Source: Orobanche coerulescens
Lineage: Eukaryota > Streptophyta > Magnoliopsida > Lamiales > Orobanchaceae
Assembly (NCBI GenBank): GCA_033398695.1
Contig: CM065809.1
Span: forward strand, 173,776,501 to 173,840,500
DNA: 64,000 nt
Direction of reading: 5' to 3'
Positions 13,047 to 22,680 of the stretch are shown piece by piece (the stretch's first letter is position 1; each line of letters begins with the position of its first letter). A program made the position numbers and the translations under genes. The notes under the pieces were generated by a model, which was not told the origin of the DNA, did not search any database, and was given only the letters and a program-made list of their open reading frames with translations.

Positions 13047-13679
13047 TTAACGTGGCTTCTTTCTAGGGAGATTGTCAAATACCCCCTTCTTGCAATCTAT
13101 AAGCCTCTTATTCCACAAGGGAGGCTTTGGTTCATGCCCGGTTGCCAAAAATAATGAGTAAGAATAATTATGCGGACAACCAAAAAATAATGGAAGAATA
13201 TAATAATTGTAAGGCACGAAAAAATAAGCAGAGTTCGAATGGGTAAATAATAAAGACATATCATGAACAACCTCATTAGAACTCAAAGAATCAGCCTCAA
13301 CAAAATCACAAGTAATGGGGTCAATATCTCCCATTATGGATTTAGGAAAAATTATGTGTGGCACCGTTAATAGAATTTTAGGCACAAAAGTGTTCACCTT
13401 ATTAGTCGAAGTTTGATGACAATTTAATGAAATTTCTTTGGAAACGTCATCAATGGTAATTTCTTCTACAGGCTCATCACACTTTATGTAATTATCAGGT
13501 GCTGGGGGATCGACCCTAAAACTCAACATGTCTTTTCTCTCAACCTCCCCCTCAACTTCACTACTAAATATATGAGTTGGAAAATAACCATATTGAATCT
13601 CAAGACCACGACGTGCACATTCTCGCTCAAAAGGGGTACTATCAGGATTTTTAAGAGCGTCTACACATTGTTCAAGCAT
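13047..13679 (-). CDS. 210-codon ORF of element B, unknown function
   Basis: This is the only long frame of element B, starting about 200 nt after the primer site. The product is acidic in the middle and ends in a basic tail (PRKKPR). Its C-terminal part has LATGHEPKPP and a CPHNYSYSLF-like stretch, of a kind I associate with short ORFs in plant non-autonomous gypsy elements. That is recollection, not a search. I see no gag, protease or nucleic-acid-binding motif. It could be a remnant of the 5' coding region rather than a working gene. Confidence 0.5.
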   Translation of the reverse strand: MLEQCVDALKNPDSTPFERECARRGLEIQYGYFPTHIFSSEVEGEVERKDMLSFRVDPPAPDNYIKCDEPVEEITIDDVSKEISLNCHQTSTNKVNTFVPKILLTVPHIIFPKSIMGDIDPITCDFVEADSLSSNEVVHDMSLLFTHSNSAYFFVPYNYYILPLFFGCPHNYSYSLFLATGHEPKPPLWNKRLIDCKKGVFDNLPRKKPR

Positions 13680-13873
13680 GGTCTTTTATTTCGGGGGAAG
13701 GGGCTGACTGACCCTATTAGGCAAATTATTAAGATTATCGAAATTTATGAAATGCCAAGGGTCACGATAATCAAAGGAAAACATAATGAAAAAAAAAATA
13801 AAAATATAAAGACTAAAAAAAAACTTCAAATTAAAATTAGAGTCGCTTGGTATTGATATTAGCGAAAAATCAT

Positions 13874-13891
13874 TCCCCGGCAACGGCGCCA
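13874..13891 (-). promoter_or_regulatory. Primer-binding site of element B, tRNA-Asp type
   Basis: On - the site reads TGGCGCCGTTGCCGGGGA, identical to that of element A, and lies 6 nt inside the LTR at 13898. It fixes the orientation of B as opposite to A. Confidence 0.88.
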
Positions 13892-13897
13892 AAAACT

Positions 13898-15162
13898 TGT
13901 TGTGAGGAAATTCCTCACACTATGCCGCAAGTGCACGGTGTCAACAAGTAATAAAGTGATAAGTAAGATATCGTTCCCTCGAGGACTGATTTCACTAAGT
14001 ACCAAAATATAGTCGACTGCACAATTTTATGTGAAGAACAATTATATGGAGTTTATATCTAAACTAATTGCAGAAAAATAAATAGAAAATAATAAAAATA
14101 AGGGTGTAGGATTATGATTTTCACCTCAAACAATCAGGAATGATTTTTATTCAATTCCAATTCATTTTTATTCAATTGATTGTAAGTCAGGAATTCCTAA
14201 ATTATTCTAAAGCCTTTCCCAAGGTCGATAGAAAATACTACGAATTATTAACTCGATATATCCCTATTCGAATTAGATAATTAATAGCTAAAACAGTTCA
14301 AGAATCCCCACAATAAATAGGCTTCACAATTCCCATGAGTATATCCCTATCTCACGAAAATCATGATTATTCTCACAAGAACTATGCCTAAATTTCATCT
14401 CCCGAATCTATAAAGACATTCAAAACAATTCAACTGTTGGCCAGACAATTAAAAAGCATTAAGAACAATGAGAAAAATCCAACTCAATACAAATAACGAG
14501 TAAATTGAAATATAAATAAATAAATCAAACCGTCATGTAATCGGCTACAATCACAATCCTACTAGAACAGATCTAAAAAATCAGATGCGGAAAAATTAAG
14601 AAAAACCGTAGGGATCCGTGGTCTTGTCGTCGCCCACAAATCTCCTCCTTGTGTTCTTTGATCTATCTATCGATCTCCTCCCGATCCCCCCTTTCTTTTC
14701 TGACCTTCAATGCTTATTTATAGCCGTCCTCAGCCTCCAAAACGCGTCCGGGAATTAGGTTGGGAATAGGCTCCAAACACGGCCCAGGAATGCGGAATAT
14801 TCAGCAAAACTACCCGGTGGGCCGCGGCTCACTTAATATGTGCCGCGGCTCACCATGTTCAGCGACCCATGCCTGGGCGCATATTTTCTTCCTGGGCCGC
14901 GGCTCAGCATACTTGTGCCGCGGCTCACGGTACAGTCCACTCGGGGCTCGCTGGTTGTCTTCGTGTGTCGCGGCTCACTTGGTTTGTGCCGCGGCCCCAG
15001 GCCAAAATTACCGTTTTTGCCCGTTTTTCATCGTTTCGGCTTCCGGACTCCGATTTCCTGCAAAACATATAAGAATAGTGCATTAAAAGCTCATTTATGC
15101 TGATTTAGGCTCAAAATGGATATAAACTAATGATAAATAAGCGCATAAAAATACGCCTAACA
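13898..15162 (-). repeat. 5' LTR of element B
   Basis: It is 1265 bp and near-identical to 10182-11473. The main differences are the shortened AT-rich microsatellite near 14090 and scattered substitutions, which suggests fairly recent insertion. It abuts the second copy of the gcgct duplication. Confidence 0.93.
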
Positions 15163-16188
15163 GCGCTCTACTGCGACATATTCGGGCAGGGCAGATGATA
15201 CCGCAATCAGATACTCGGACTCAGGTCGTCGTCCGAGGCCATACTGTGGATTTTTCGGTGGGTGCAATTCGGAGACTATATGAGCTGCCAGTGGTGAACG
15301 AGATGGCGTTTATGCAGAGTATGAGTAGCCTCACGAGGGAGGCTCTGCTTGAGACACTCACACATCCCGAGTCCGTCTGGGAGACTCGCGCCCCGGGTTC
15401 TTCAGCCTTCTATTTTAAGAGTTCGCACCTCAGTCGGCTCGGGCGAGCCTGGCTGTACTTCCTCTGCGCACGAGTTGATCCTACCTTGCAGATTCGCTCA
15501 GTCTTACTCTCTCGTGTCCGACTGCTATATGCTATCACTTCCGGGCTCAAATTCTATGTGGCCCCTCATCTGGTCCGATCTATCCTTCAGTGCATTCAAG
15601 GAGGGGCCAAGATGGGGTTGAAGCATCCCTCTCATTTGCGCTCTATGCCGCCAGTCGGGCATGACTTGGTCGGATGATAAGCCGACGGTAGCACCCCAGG
15701 GTCCGATTGATCATCGCATTATTTCTCATTTTGACCAGTGGGGTGGAGCGCCGGCACATGCTCGGGGACGAGGATTTCTTCTTGACGAGGCACATGAGCA
15801 GTCCCCCGAGCCCCTTCTTCTGACGCATGAGCAGGCGGAGTCCAGCCCGCCGCCCGAGAGAGAGCACCTTCAGGCGATGTTCGATGGCCTGAGAGAGGAG
15901 ATGAGGAGAGAGAGAGAGAGAGAGAGAGAGAGCCACCTAGCTGCCCTGAGAGAGGAGATGCGGATGGAGAGAGAGAGCATCCTCGCAGCCGTCCGGGAGG
16001 AGATGAGAGAACAGGCCCGCCGGGCCAACCGACGTGAGGAGAGGCGCTTGGCGGCGAGGGATGCTTACCACCAGAATTACCTTGCTGCGTGGACGAGCCA
16101 TGTACTGCACTCGGACGGGCCATTCATTCCACCAGTTAGGCCAGCCACACCACCCTCCTCGCCGGACGAGGCCGGCACCAGTTCCTGA

Positions 16189-17448
16189 GCTGATATTAGG
16201 GGAGTACTTGACCTTCTTCTCTTATTGCATATTACTTTGTGTCCATTGAGGTCAATGTACGTCCTAAGTTTGGGGGGGTTTACTTTCAGTTGCTTTTTAC
16301 TTATTCGTTTGCATTTTTCGTTATTTTTCGTTATTTTTTACGCTAGCCTTGCTTGTCTTGTTTTTATTTGCATTCGTGAATTTTTTGTGCTTCTTTGTGT
16401 AAAACTGATGTTATGATACTGATTTCTCTTTGAAGAAACGGTTGAGTTTTGGTCGAGTTTGCAGTCAGTGATATCTGTTTCCTCTGAGTATTCATTTAGG
16501 TCTAAAATTTTTTCGTTATTATAGAAATTTTAGCGTATAAGAAAGGAGACATACGTGTTTTCAAATCGCCGTCTATACGTTTGGTTACACTTTTCGCGTA
16601 GCTAGTCGTCCAGTAACATGAGTCTTGTTGGCACTTAAATTGAGTTTAGAGTCGGACAGTCTTTCCCAAAAAGTCGAGATATTACATGTTCTATGATGGG
16701 AAGTCTAGTAACCGGGGGTATTCACGTGACCCGTTGTTTACTCTCGCGTAAAACGACAACCCTGAATAGACTAATGGTTTATTGATATCGTATATGCCGA
16801 TGATGGGAAGCCTAGTAACCGGGGGTATTCTCGTGACCCGTTGTTTACTCTCGCGTAAAACAGCGATCTTGAATCGGACATGCGGGAATAGCTATTCGAG
16901 TTTTTTCTCCGCTGTAGAGGGGAACTTAGTAACTAGAAGCATCTATGTGCCCCATGAGTGTCTTTTACGTCAAACGGTTCCCCAATACATGAGAATGGAA
17001 ATCCACCCTAGGGTTATCCCGATGAAACATCCCGAGATCCGAACCTAGTGGTTAAATCGAATCTTTATTATGATCATACATAAGGGAATGCTGTCCGAGG
17101 TTTATTTTTGACGATGAAACTCTTAAATTTTTGCCACTTGACTGTGGGACTGGGCGAGTTGGCTTGTTTACTCTAACCCTTCGTACTGGCGGTCGGTTAA
17201 ATTCACGCTTGTTAATCTTTGAGCTTGATTTTCTTCATAAACGATTGATTAGCACTAAAAATGGTTACTTTGTGGAATCAGTGTCCTTGATGTGACTCAC
17301 TAATATGATACTCGTATTATTCTTTGAGATTTTCAGGGTAGTATTGATTAAGTTGAGCACTATGGTTTTGCACGATCATTCACGATACTTTTTATTTGAA
17401 AATTGATTTTTGCTTGAGGACAAGCAAAAGCTCAAGTTTGGGGGTATT
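16189..17448 (+). repeat. 3' non-coding region and polypurine tract of element A
   Basis: No gene is seen. Two copies of a unit beginning gatgggaagcctagtaaccg lie at about 16695 and 16803, each followed by cgcgtaaaac. They match inverted copies in B. Purine tracts occur at 16265-16279 (ctaagtttggggggg) and immediately before the LTR (17431-17448); the second is the likely second-strand primer. Confidence 0.78.
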
Positions 17449-18739
17449 TGTTAGGCGTATTTTTATGCGCTTATTTATCATTATTTTATATCCATTTAAA
17501 GTTTAAATCTGCATAAATGAGCTTTTAATGCACTATTCTTATATGTTTTGCAGGAAATTGGAGTCTGGAAGCCTAAACGACGAAAAACGGGCGAAAACTA
17601 CGATTTCTGGTCATAAGGAAAGCGAGTCGCGGCACACGCACGGCACACCAAGGCGCCGAGCGCACTGTACCGGGGGCCGCGGCACGCACTTACTGAGCCG
17701 CGGCCCATGAAGAAAAATAGGCGCCCAGGCATGAGGCGCTGAACGTTGGGGCCGCGGCACGCACTTACTGAGTCGCGGCCCACGGGGCGGTTATGCTGAA
17801 TTTGCCGCGTTTCTGGGCCGTTTTGGAGCCTGTTCTCGACCTAATTCCCGGACGCGTTTTGGAGGCTAATGATGGTTATAAATAAGGATTAAAGGTTATC
17901 AAAGGGGGGAAGGATCGAGGAATCAAGAAGAAGCAGAAAACATTAAGGAACAGAGAGCGGAAGCTAGAGAACGGAGGAATCCAAGTTCTTCGACTGCGTT
18001 TGATTTCTATTATGCTTTCCTTAATTCTTTTTGTATTTTTATTTTCTAGCATGTCAGGCTAGAACCCTATTCTAGGATTTTGATGAAACCGAGGTTCTGA
18101 TGAATTAACTTTTGATTTTGCATTATCAATATAATTCCCTTTTCTATTGAGTTTTTCCCAATTGTTCTTAATGCTTTCAATTGTGTGGCTTATAATTGAA
18201 TTGTTTTGATTACGCAACTCGAATCGGGAGAGGAGAGTTGGTAGGATAAATTGGTGAGAACCGTTTTATCTTGTCAGATAGGAATATACTCATAGGAATT
18301 ACGTGGCCTTTCTGAAGATTTCGTGCTTTTTGCCTATTGTCGAATTAATTCACCTAGGAATAGAGTGTGTTATTCGCCTTAGAAAATTCTATTGACCTCG
18401 GGAGAGGCGGTAGAGTATTTTAGCAATCTTTGCCTTCAATAAATTGGGAATTCATTAAATTCCTATAATCAAGAGTAATTCGGATAAATCGAGGTGGATT
18501 CACAATCCTAGATTAATTCATTATTTGATTTTCTTTCTTCGAACAATCATTTTCATTATTTATTCTTTTATTAATTTTCTTTAATTATTCTTGCACCTCC
18601 AATTTCAATCGTTCAGATAAAATTAGAATACTCATAAATTGGTAGTTAGTAAGTTAGTCCTCATAGGAACGATATCTTACTCATCTCTTTATTACTTGTT
18701 TACGACAACGTGCACTTGCGTTCACCGAAATTCGCAACA
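17449..18739 (+). repeat. 3' LTR of element A
   Basis: It is 1291 bp, TG...CA, and followed by the second gggtc copy at 18740-18744. Compared with the 5' LTR it has an extra short segment near 17620 (aaggaaagcgagtcgcgg). Confidence 0.95.
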
Positions 18740-18872
18740 GGGTCCCCCCCTTTTTCAATATAAGCCCATCTTCATTGACTGAGAGTGAAATACATGAACC
18801 GTAGCCCCCCTTTTCACTACAAACCCTAATCAATTAACATCAGTTAAAATCTATTGGAATCAAATACGTGAA

Positions 18873-19236
18873 ATGAGCGGTCGATTACGAGAAAGCGATT
18901 TAGGAGGAATCGAAGCACCACCACCAAAAAGAAGGAGGATATCTCCTCCCAACCCACCATACAGAACTAGGCCGAGAGGAAAATACTCAATGCTCAGAGT
19001 AAGTTTTTTGATTTTGTTGTATGTGTAGTGTGTACTGCGAATTAATGTGTTTCATGAAACAGGGCCTATTTAAAAACACTGCGAGCACTCCAGTCATACT
19101 AGATGGTGATGATGATAATGATTTGGAGATTTCCGAGAAGACAAGTAAAGAAGTTATTTTAGAAGAGGAAGTTCATGAAGATGGTGATACAAGACTAAAG
19201 ATACAGCAGCAGATGGGGAAAAAGGGATCCAAGTGA
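18873..19236 (+). CDS. Small two-exon acidic gene in the MULE, 99 residues, with SIM-like motifs
   Basis: Exon 1 is 18873-18998 and exon 2 is 19063-19236, with GT/AG borders and matching phase 0. The product starts MSGRLRES, has a basic nuclear-signal-like patch (PPPKRRR, residues 16-22), then two hydrophobic triplets followed by acid tracts: VILDGDDD at 53-60 and VILEEE at 73-78. These resemble SUMO-interacting motifs, an inference from pattern only. It lies in the MULE between the Ulp1-like gene (+) and the end of the transposase gene (-). Unlike its neighbours it has no stop or frameshift. A host origin cannot be ruled out. I do not recognise the family. Confidence 0.6.
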
Positions 19237-19566
19237 TTGTGGTTTTTAAGTTATTATTAGATATTTTGGTGTGATATGATGAACTTTTGTTTTGTAAAGT
19301 TATATGCTTTGAATATGCTTTTGCTGTAAACTATTGCTCTTTAAAGTGAGCTACTTTGTTATGGTTAATGTTTAGCTCCATAATCACCTTTATTTGCTTT
19401 ACATCACTGAACACTTAAATTTCAATTCAAAGATAAAGAAAATAAACACAAAATTATGCATTTCAACTAATCAGAATACTGATTCAATACATGGTCCATC
19501 GAGGATCAAAATATCAGCACATGATTGTTGCTAGTAAGTCACAAAATATAAAAATACATAAGCAAT

Positions 19567-22380
19567 TTAAGTTTCATGGTATGGACATCCCCTTATGTCA
19601 TGGTCATCATTACGGCAAATGCTACACCTCTTCTTCTGCCAGCTTCTTTGCCTCGTTTGTTCATCCATTCCTTGAGTTTCTTCAGGGATATTCAAATCCA
19701 CACCACCTATGGGAATGAATGCTTTGCAAGATTTTCTATTGTGGCCGGTTCCTTTACACCTACCGCACACCTGAGGCCGTCCACCTGCGGGCAAATTTTC
19801 AACAGCGGACCGTGCGCGACTCATATGCTCCTTATAAGTCTCTCTAAGGCCTTGTTGCTTGAAATAACGACTAATAAAATCATACACGGACAAACCATTG
19901 CCGGCGCGCCTGTTACAATAAGCAATTATATCAAGAATGTTGTATAGGATAATGTATTTTTGATATTGATGAGGTGTAGGATAAATCCAGACCAGCCCTG
20001 TTTTGCACACGATGGCAGAACACGATCATGCCGATCGTGGGTTACGATCATGGCGATCGTGGGTTACTATCGTGCCGGTCGTGGGTTACGATCGTGCCGA
20101 CCGTGGGTTACGATCGTGCCGATCCTGGGTTACGATCGTACCCATCGTGGGTTACGATCGTGCCCATCGTGGGTTACGGTCATGTGCATTCTGCCATGAC
20201 CGTGGGCACGACCGTGAGCATCCGACAGCACCCGCATGCCCACGGCCATGACCGTGTGCACACGACAGCATAGACAAAAACATTGAATGGCCATGACAAT
20301 GTGCACACGACAGCATAGACAATTACCTTATAGCGGCAACGGCATGACGACATGGAATCTGATCCAAATCAAACTCACGACAACAACATGTCCATGTTCG
20401 AAGGTCGACCTCATAAGAAACTATGTTTTCTTCGACTTTATAAACAAGTGGGGTGGTAGCTCGAACGGTAAGAGTCAGACTGGCTTGCACAGAGTTAGAA
20501 AGCTTTTCAAAAGTGTGCATTGTCAACTCATGGTCTCTTGATGTAGCTTCTCCCCGCTTCTCATCAAACCAATTCTCTAAAATTAGGCGAAATATCTCAA
20601 GTAACGAGCAAACAGGTAAACGCCTCTCCCACAACATACGATTATTAAAGCATTCAACAGCATTGGATGTCAAGAAGTTATAGCATCGTACCGGACACTT
20701 CGACCTAGCCCACCTCTACGGCCCAATTTCAGAAAGGCGTCTGTGAGCCCCATTAGGGCTTTCGATATGTAATTTCGAAAAGTAGTTTTCAAAAACTTCT
20801 TCACGATACGTGTAGGCAGCAGTTCTAAAGAGTCCTATAGCATGCGCACCGTAGGAAGTCAGATTTTTTGCAAGATGGTGATAGCACAACCCGTAGAATG
20901 CATTCGGATAGACGGCTCGAACAGCATTCTGAATGCTCTTATGTTGGTCACTCACAATCAGTAAATCTTCCATCGGATTGTAGCATCTGCGCAGGTTATA
21001 CAGAAAATAAGTCCATGACTCGTCGTTCTCTATCGGACCGAGACCAACAGCAAGAGGAAATACTTGCTCGTTCCCGTCAAATGTGACGGCCGCAAATAGA
21101 GTTCCTTTATTCCTTCCCTTCAGGTGGGTCCCATCAACTATAATCACCGGTCGAAGGCACGTATCAAATGCCCTAATACTCTGTCCGAGTGCAACAAACA
21201 TGTGGCAAAACACTCCCTCACGAGTCGTCTGCAAATCATAAATTGTCCCTGGATTACGCTGTTTTAACAAATACAGATAAGATGGGAGCCTCTGATACGA
21301 CTCATCAAAGCCGCCATATGTATTCTCTATCGCTATATTCCTCGTCCGGAGAGCAAAATCAGTATAGCATGTCAATGCCGTACTCCTACACATCTCTCGC
21401 AATCATCTCCGCTGGCCTCAAAGTGACCCCTCACCGGCCAATCTTTTAGCAAAATAATGGGCGGCAACCTCGAAGTGACCGATCGTGGCAAAGACGGCTC
21501 AAATCAGGTGACAAATGTGCTCCAATGTCAACTTAGTAATTCTCCAAATAGTTGCACCCTCAATAGCACACAACCTAAACTGACAATTTTTTCGCCCACT
21601 CTTACAGACAAACACTATACGTTTATCGGCGGAACGATCAGTGATACACTGTAGCATGTTTTCCAAATGATACATTCCTACAGTTATCCTCAACTCTGTC
21701 TTGGAACGAAAGGTGGACCCCACCTCTAGCCGACCAGAATGGCGGAGGTCGCCGACCCAACCCAAAGTCCCGGCACTATCGGGGTCCGGAAATGGAATGA
21801 TCCAGTTACGCATTGATTGTAGATGCTCATGCTCGCTCGCAGATTGATGGTCGGATGAGAAGTTCCGACGACTCGTAATCCTATTCATTTGGGCCGGTTG
21901 GCGAACCCAAGCAAGAAATTCCGCAGATAGTGACTCAAGCAAGTCTTTACAACAATCTTCATCTTCGGATGTATGCACCTCCTCATCTTCCTCGTCTTCC
22001 TCATCTTCTTCGTATTGATACTCTTTGGAGGGCATGTCATAATTTATGTTGCCGGGCTCTACTCTCGAGCTGCTACATCCCATATTAACCTCGGGAGTGG
22101 AGGAGCTGCTGTTCTCAACATAGACCTCAGGATCCTCCTTGTATTCTACTAGTAATCGAAGTATCTCGATATCGCCCCGTAATAGGACTTTTACTTTGTT
22201 TCCCTTGACCATGTGTGTCAAGTACCATAATTTGTAATCGAACTCATTTGGACCACCCAAACCCTCTCTGATAACCCCCACGAGGTTTGCACGACTAACT
22301 TTGCTCGTGTTGATATAGACAAAAAAGGAGTCCCCGTCTATATATGTCGATCGCTCCCAATGATCACCACGACATCTGAT
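19567..22380 (-). pseudogene. MULE transposase (MuDR type), decayed
   Basis: From the 5' side: an acidic N-terminal region (about 22380-21900) with an E/D-rich run near 22000; a MuDR-type DNA-binding region (about 21720-21500); the MULE DDE domain (21400-20720) with VDGTHLKG, VSDQHKSI and a C..HH motif; a SWIM zinc finger (CCC...CRH, about 20390-20340); then an intron 19910-20326; and a last exon, 19909-19567, with two CX2CX4HX4C zinc knuckles. Breaks: an in-frame TGA near 21515, two compensating frameshifts in about 21375-21435, and an in-frame TAG at about 20716-20718. The 5' end probably continues into an upstream exon, since the frame opens after a tttgtaatcag acceptor near 22381. The enzyme family cuts and joins element ends; this copy should be inactive. 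Confidence 0.9.
19990..20320. repeat. 22-bp tandem repeat and CACGATCGTG-like cluster inside the transposase intron
   Basis: Between about 20032 and 20175 the unit gatcgtgggttacgatcgtg plus two bases repeats about seven times with few changes. Looser motifs continue to 20310. It lies within the last intron of the transposase (19910-20326). The tandem ORFs it gives on + (GYDRADRGLRS-like repeats) come from the repeat and are not genes. Confidence 0.9.
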
Positions 22381-22439
22381 TACAAAAAGATGAATAACTA
22401 TTCAGAAAACTGAGCGAACAATATTATAAAACGGTCTGC

Positions 22440-22670
22440 CTTGAACACGACCGATGCACACGATCTTATACTACCGTGTGCAGTGATCGTGTGCAAGTTT
22501 CTGGCCATGAACACGATCGCTGCACACGATTGTAGACGATCGTGTTAAACGATCGTGAACACGTTAGTGGTGCGCACGATGTCAATGTCGTTGGACACGA
22601 CCGTTGCACATGATCGTTGCACACAGTGGCTTCCCATCGTGTGCAGCGATCGTGTCCGTAAGAACAGATC
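22440..22670. repeat. CACGATCGTG-like motif cluster near the right end of the MULE
   Basis: The stretch contains many ACACGATCG, GATCGTGTGCA and GATCGTGTTAAACGATCGTG variants in 230 bp. It is placed 5' of the transposase coding region, where a promoter or subterminal binding region would be. Sequence to its right is AT-rich and lacks the motif. Confidence 0.8.
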
Positions 22671-22680
22671 GGGAATTTTT

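Larger units (their letters stand above)
10182..15162 (-). mobile_element. Element B: non-autonomous relative of A, inserted in A in inverted orientation
   Basis: LTRs at 10182-11473 and 13898-15162 are inverted relative to A's but similar in sequence (TGTTAGGCGTATTTTTATGC start on -). The perfect 5-bp duplication gcgct flanks it (10177-10181 and 15163-15167). On -, the order is LTR, tRNA-Asp-type primer site, one ORF of 210 codons, the ggaggcaaccc phrase, repeats shared with A, polypurine tract, LTR. The interior is only 2.4 kb, with no gag, protease or polymerase. Confidence 0.95.
9888..16188 (+). pseudogene. Second ORF of element A (plant-transposon-protein type with coiled coil), split by element B
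   Basis: The ATG at 9888 follows a pyrimidine-rich tttttcag. The frame runs 98 codons to 10181, exactly at the insertion of B, and resumes in phase at 15168. The first part is basic (ARKRK near the start) and the middle resembles the putative plant transposon protein domain seen in Athila-type elements (VRGHTVDFSVGAIRRLYELP). A 1-bp shift near 15650-15660 leads into 15661-16188. That part has a charged coiled coil (about 15840-16080) partly encoded by a GA microsatellite, and a Pro/Ser-rich tail. It occupies the usual env-like position but shows no membrane segment. Its function is unknown. Confidence 0.7.
4667..18739 (+). mobile_element. Athila-like LTR retrotransposon A (non-autonomous; contains nested element B)
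   Basis: Two near-identical direct LTRs (4667-5948 and 17449-18739) start TGTTAGGCG and end CGCAACA. They are flanked by the perfect 5-bp duplication gggtc. A tRNA-Asp-type primer site follows the 5' LTR, and a purine-rich tract (caagtttgggggtatt) precedes the 3' LTR. The interior holds decayed gag and protease, and a second ORF of the plant-transposon-protein type. No reverse transcriptase, RNase H or integrase can be found, so movement would need enzymes supplied in trans. Removing nested B and one target copy leaves about 9.1 kb. Confidence 0.95.
1..22680. mobile_element. Mutator-like element (MULE) carrying Ulp1-like and transposase genes, interrupted by LTR elements
   Basis: A Ulp1-like gene on + (1-2788) and a MULE transposase on - (19567-22380) converge, with a small + gene (18873-19236) between them. 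The link between the two halves is inferred from the shared CACGATCGTG-like motif clusters on both sides of element A, and from the 5-bp duplication gggtc (4662-4666 and 18740-18744) showing that A landed inside one continuous stretch. MULEs combining a transposase with a C48 protease gene are a known plant class. The left end lies outside the window. The right end is not fixed: the last motif cluster stops near 22670, and no terminal inverted repeat can be matched without the left end. Confidence 0.75.

Noticed and set aside
19960..20273. Overlapping + frames with repeated GYDRADRGLRS-like peptides
   Set aside because: They arise from the 22-bp tandem repeat inside the transposase intron; all three frames are open for the same reason.
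22279..22281. Apparent start codon of the transposase N-terminal frame
   Set aside because: The codon is GTG, and the frame continues upstream to a splice-acceptor-like tttgtaatcag near 22381.
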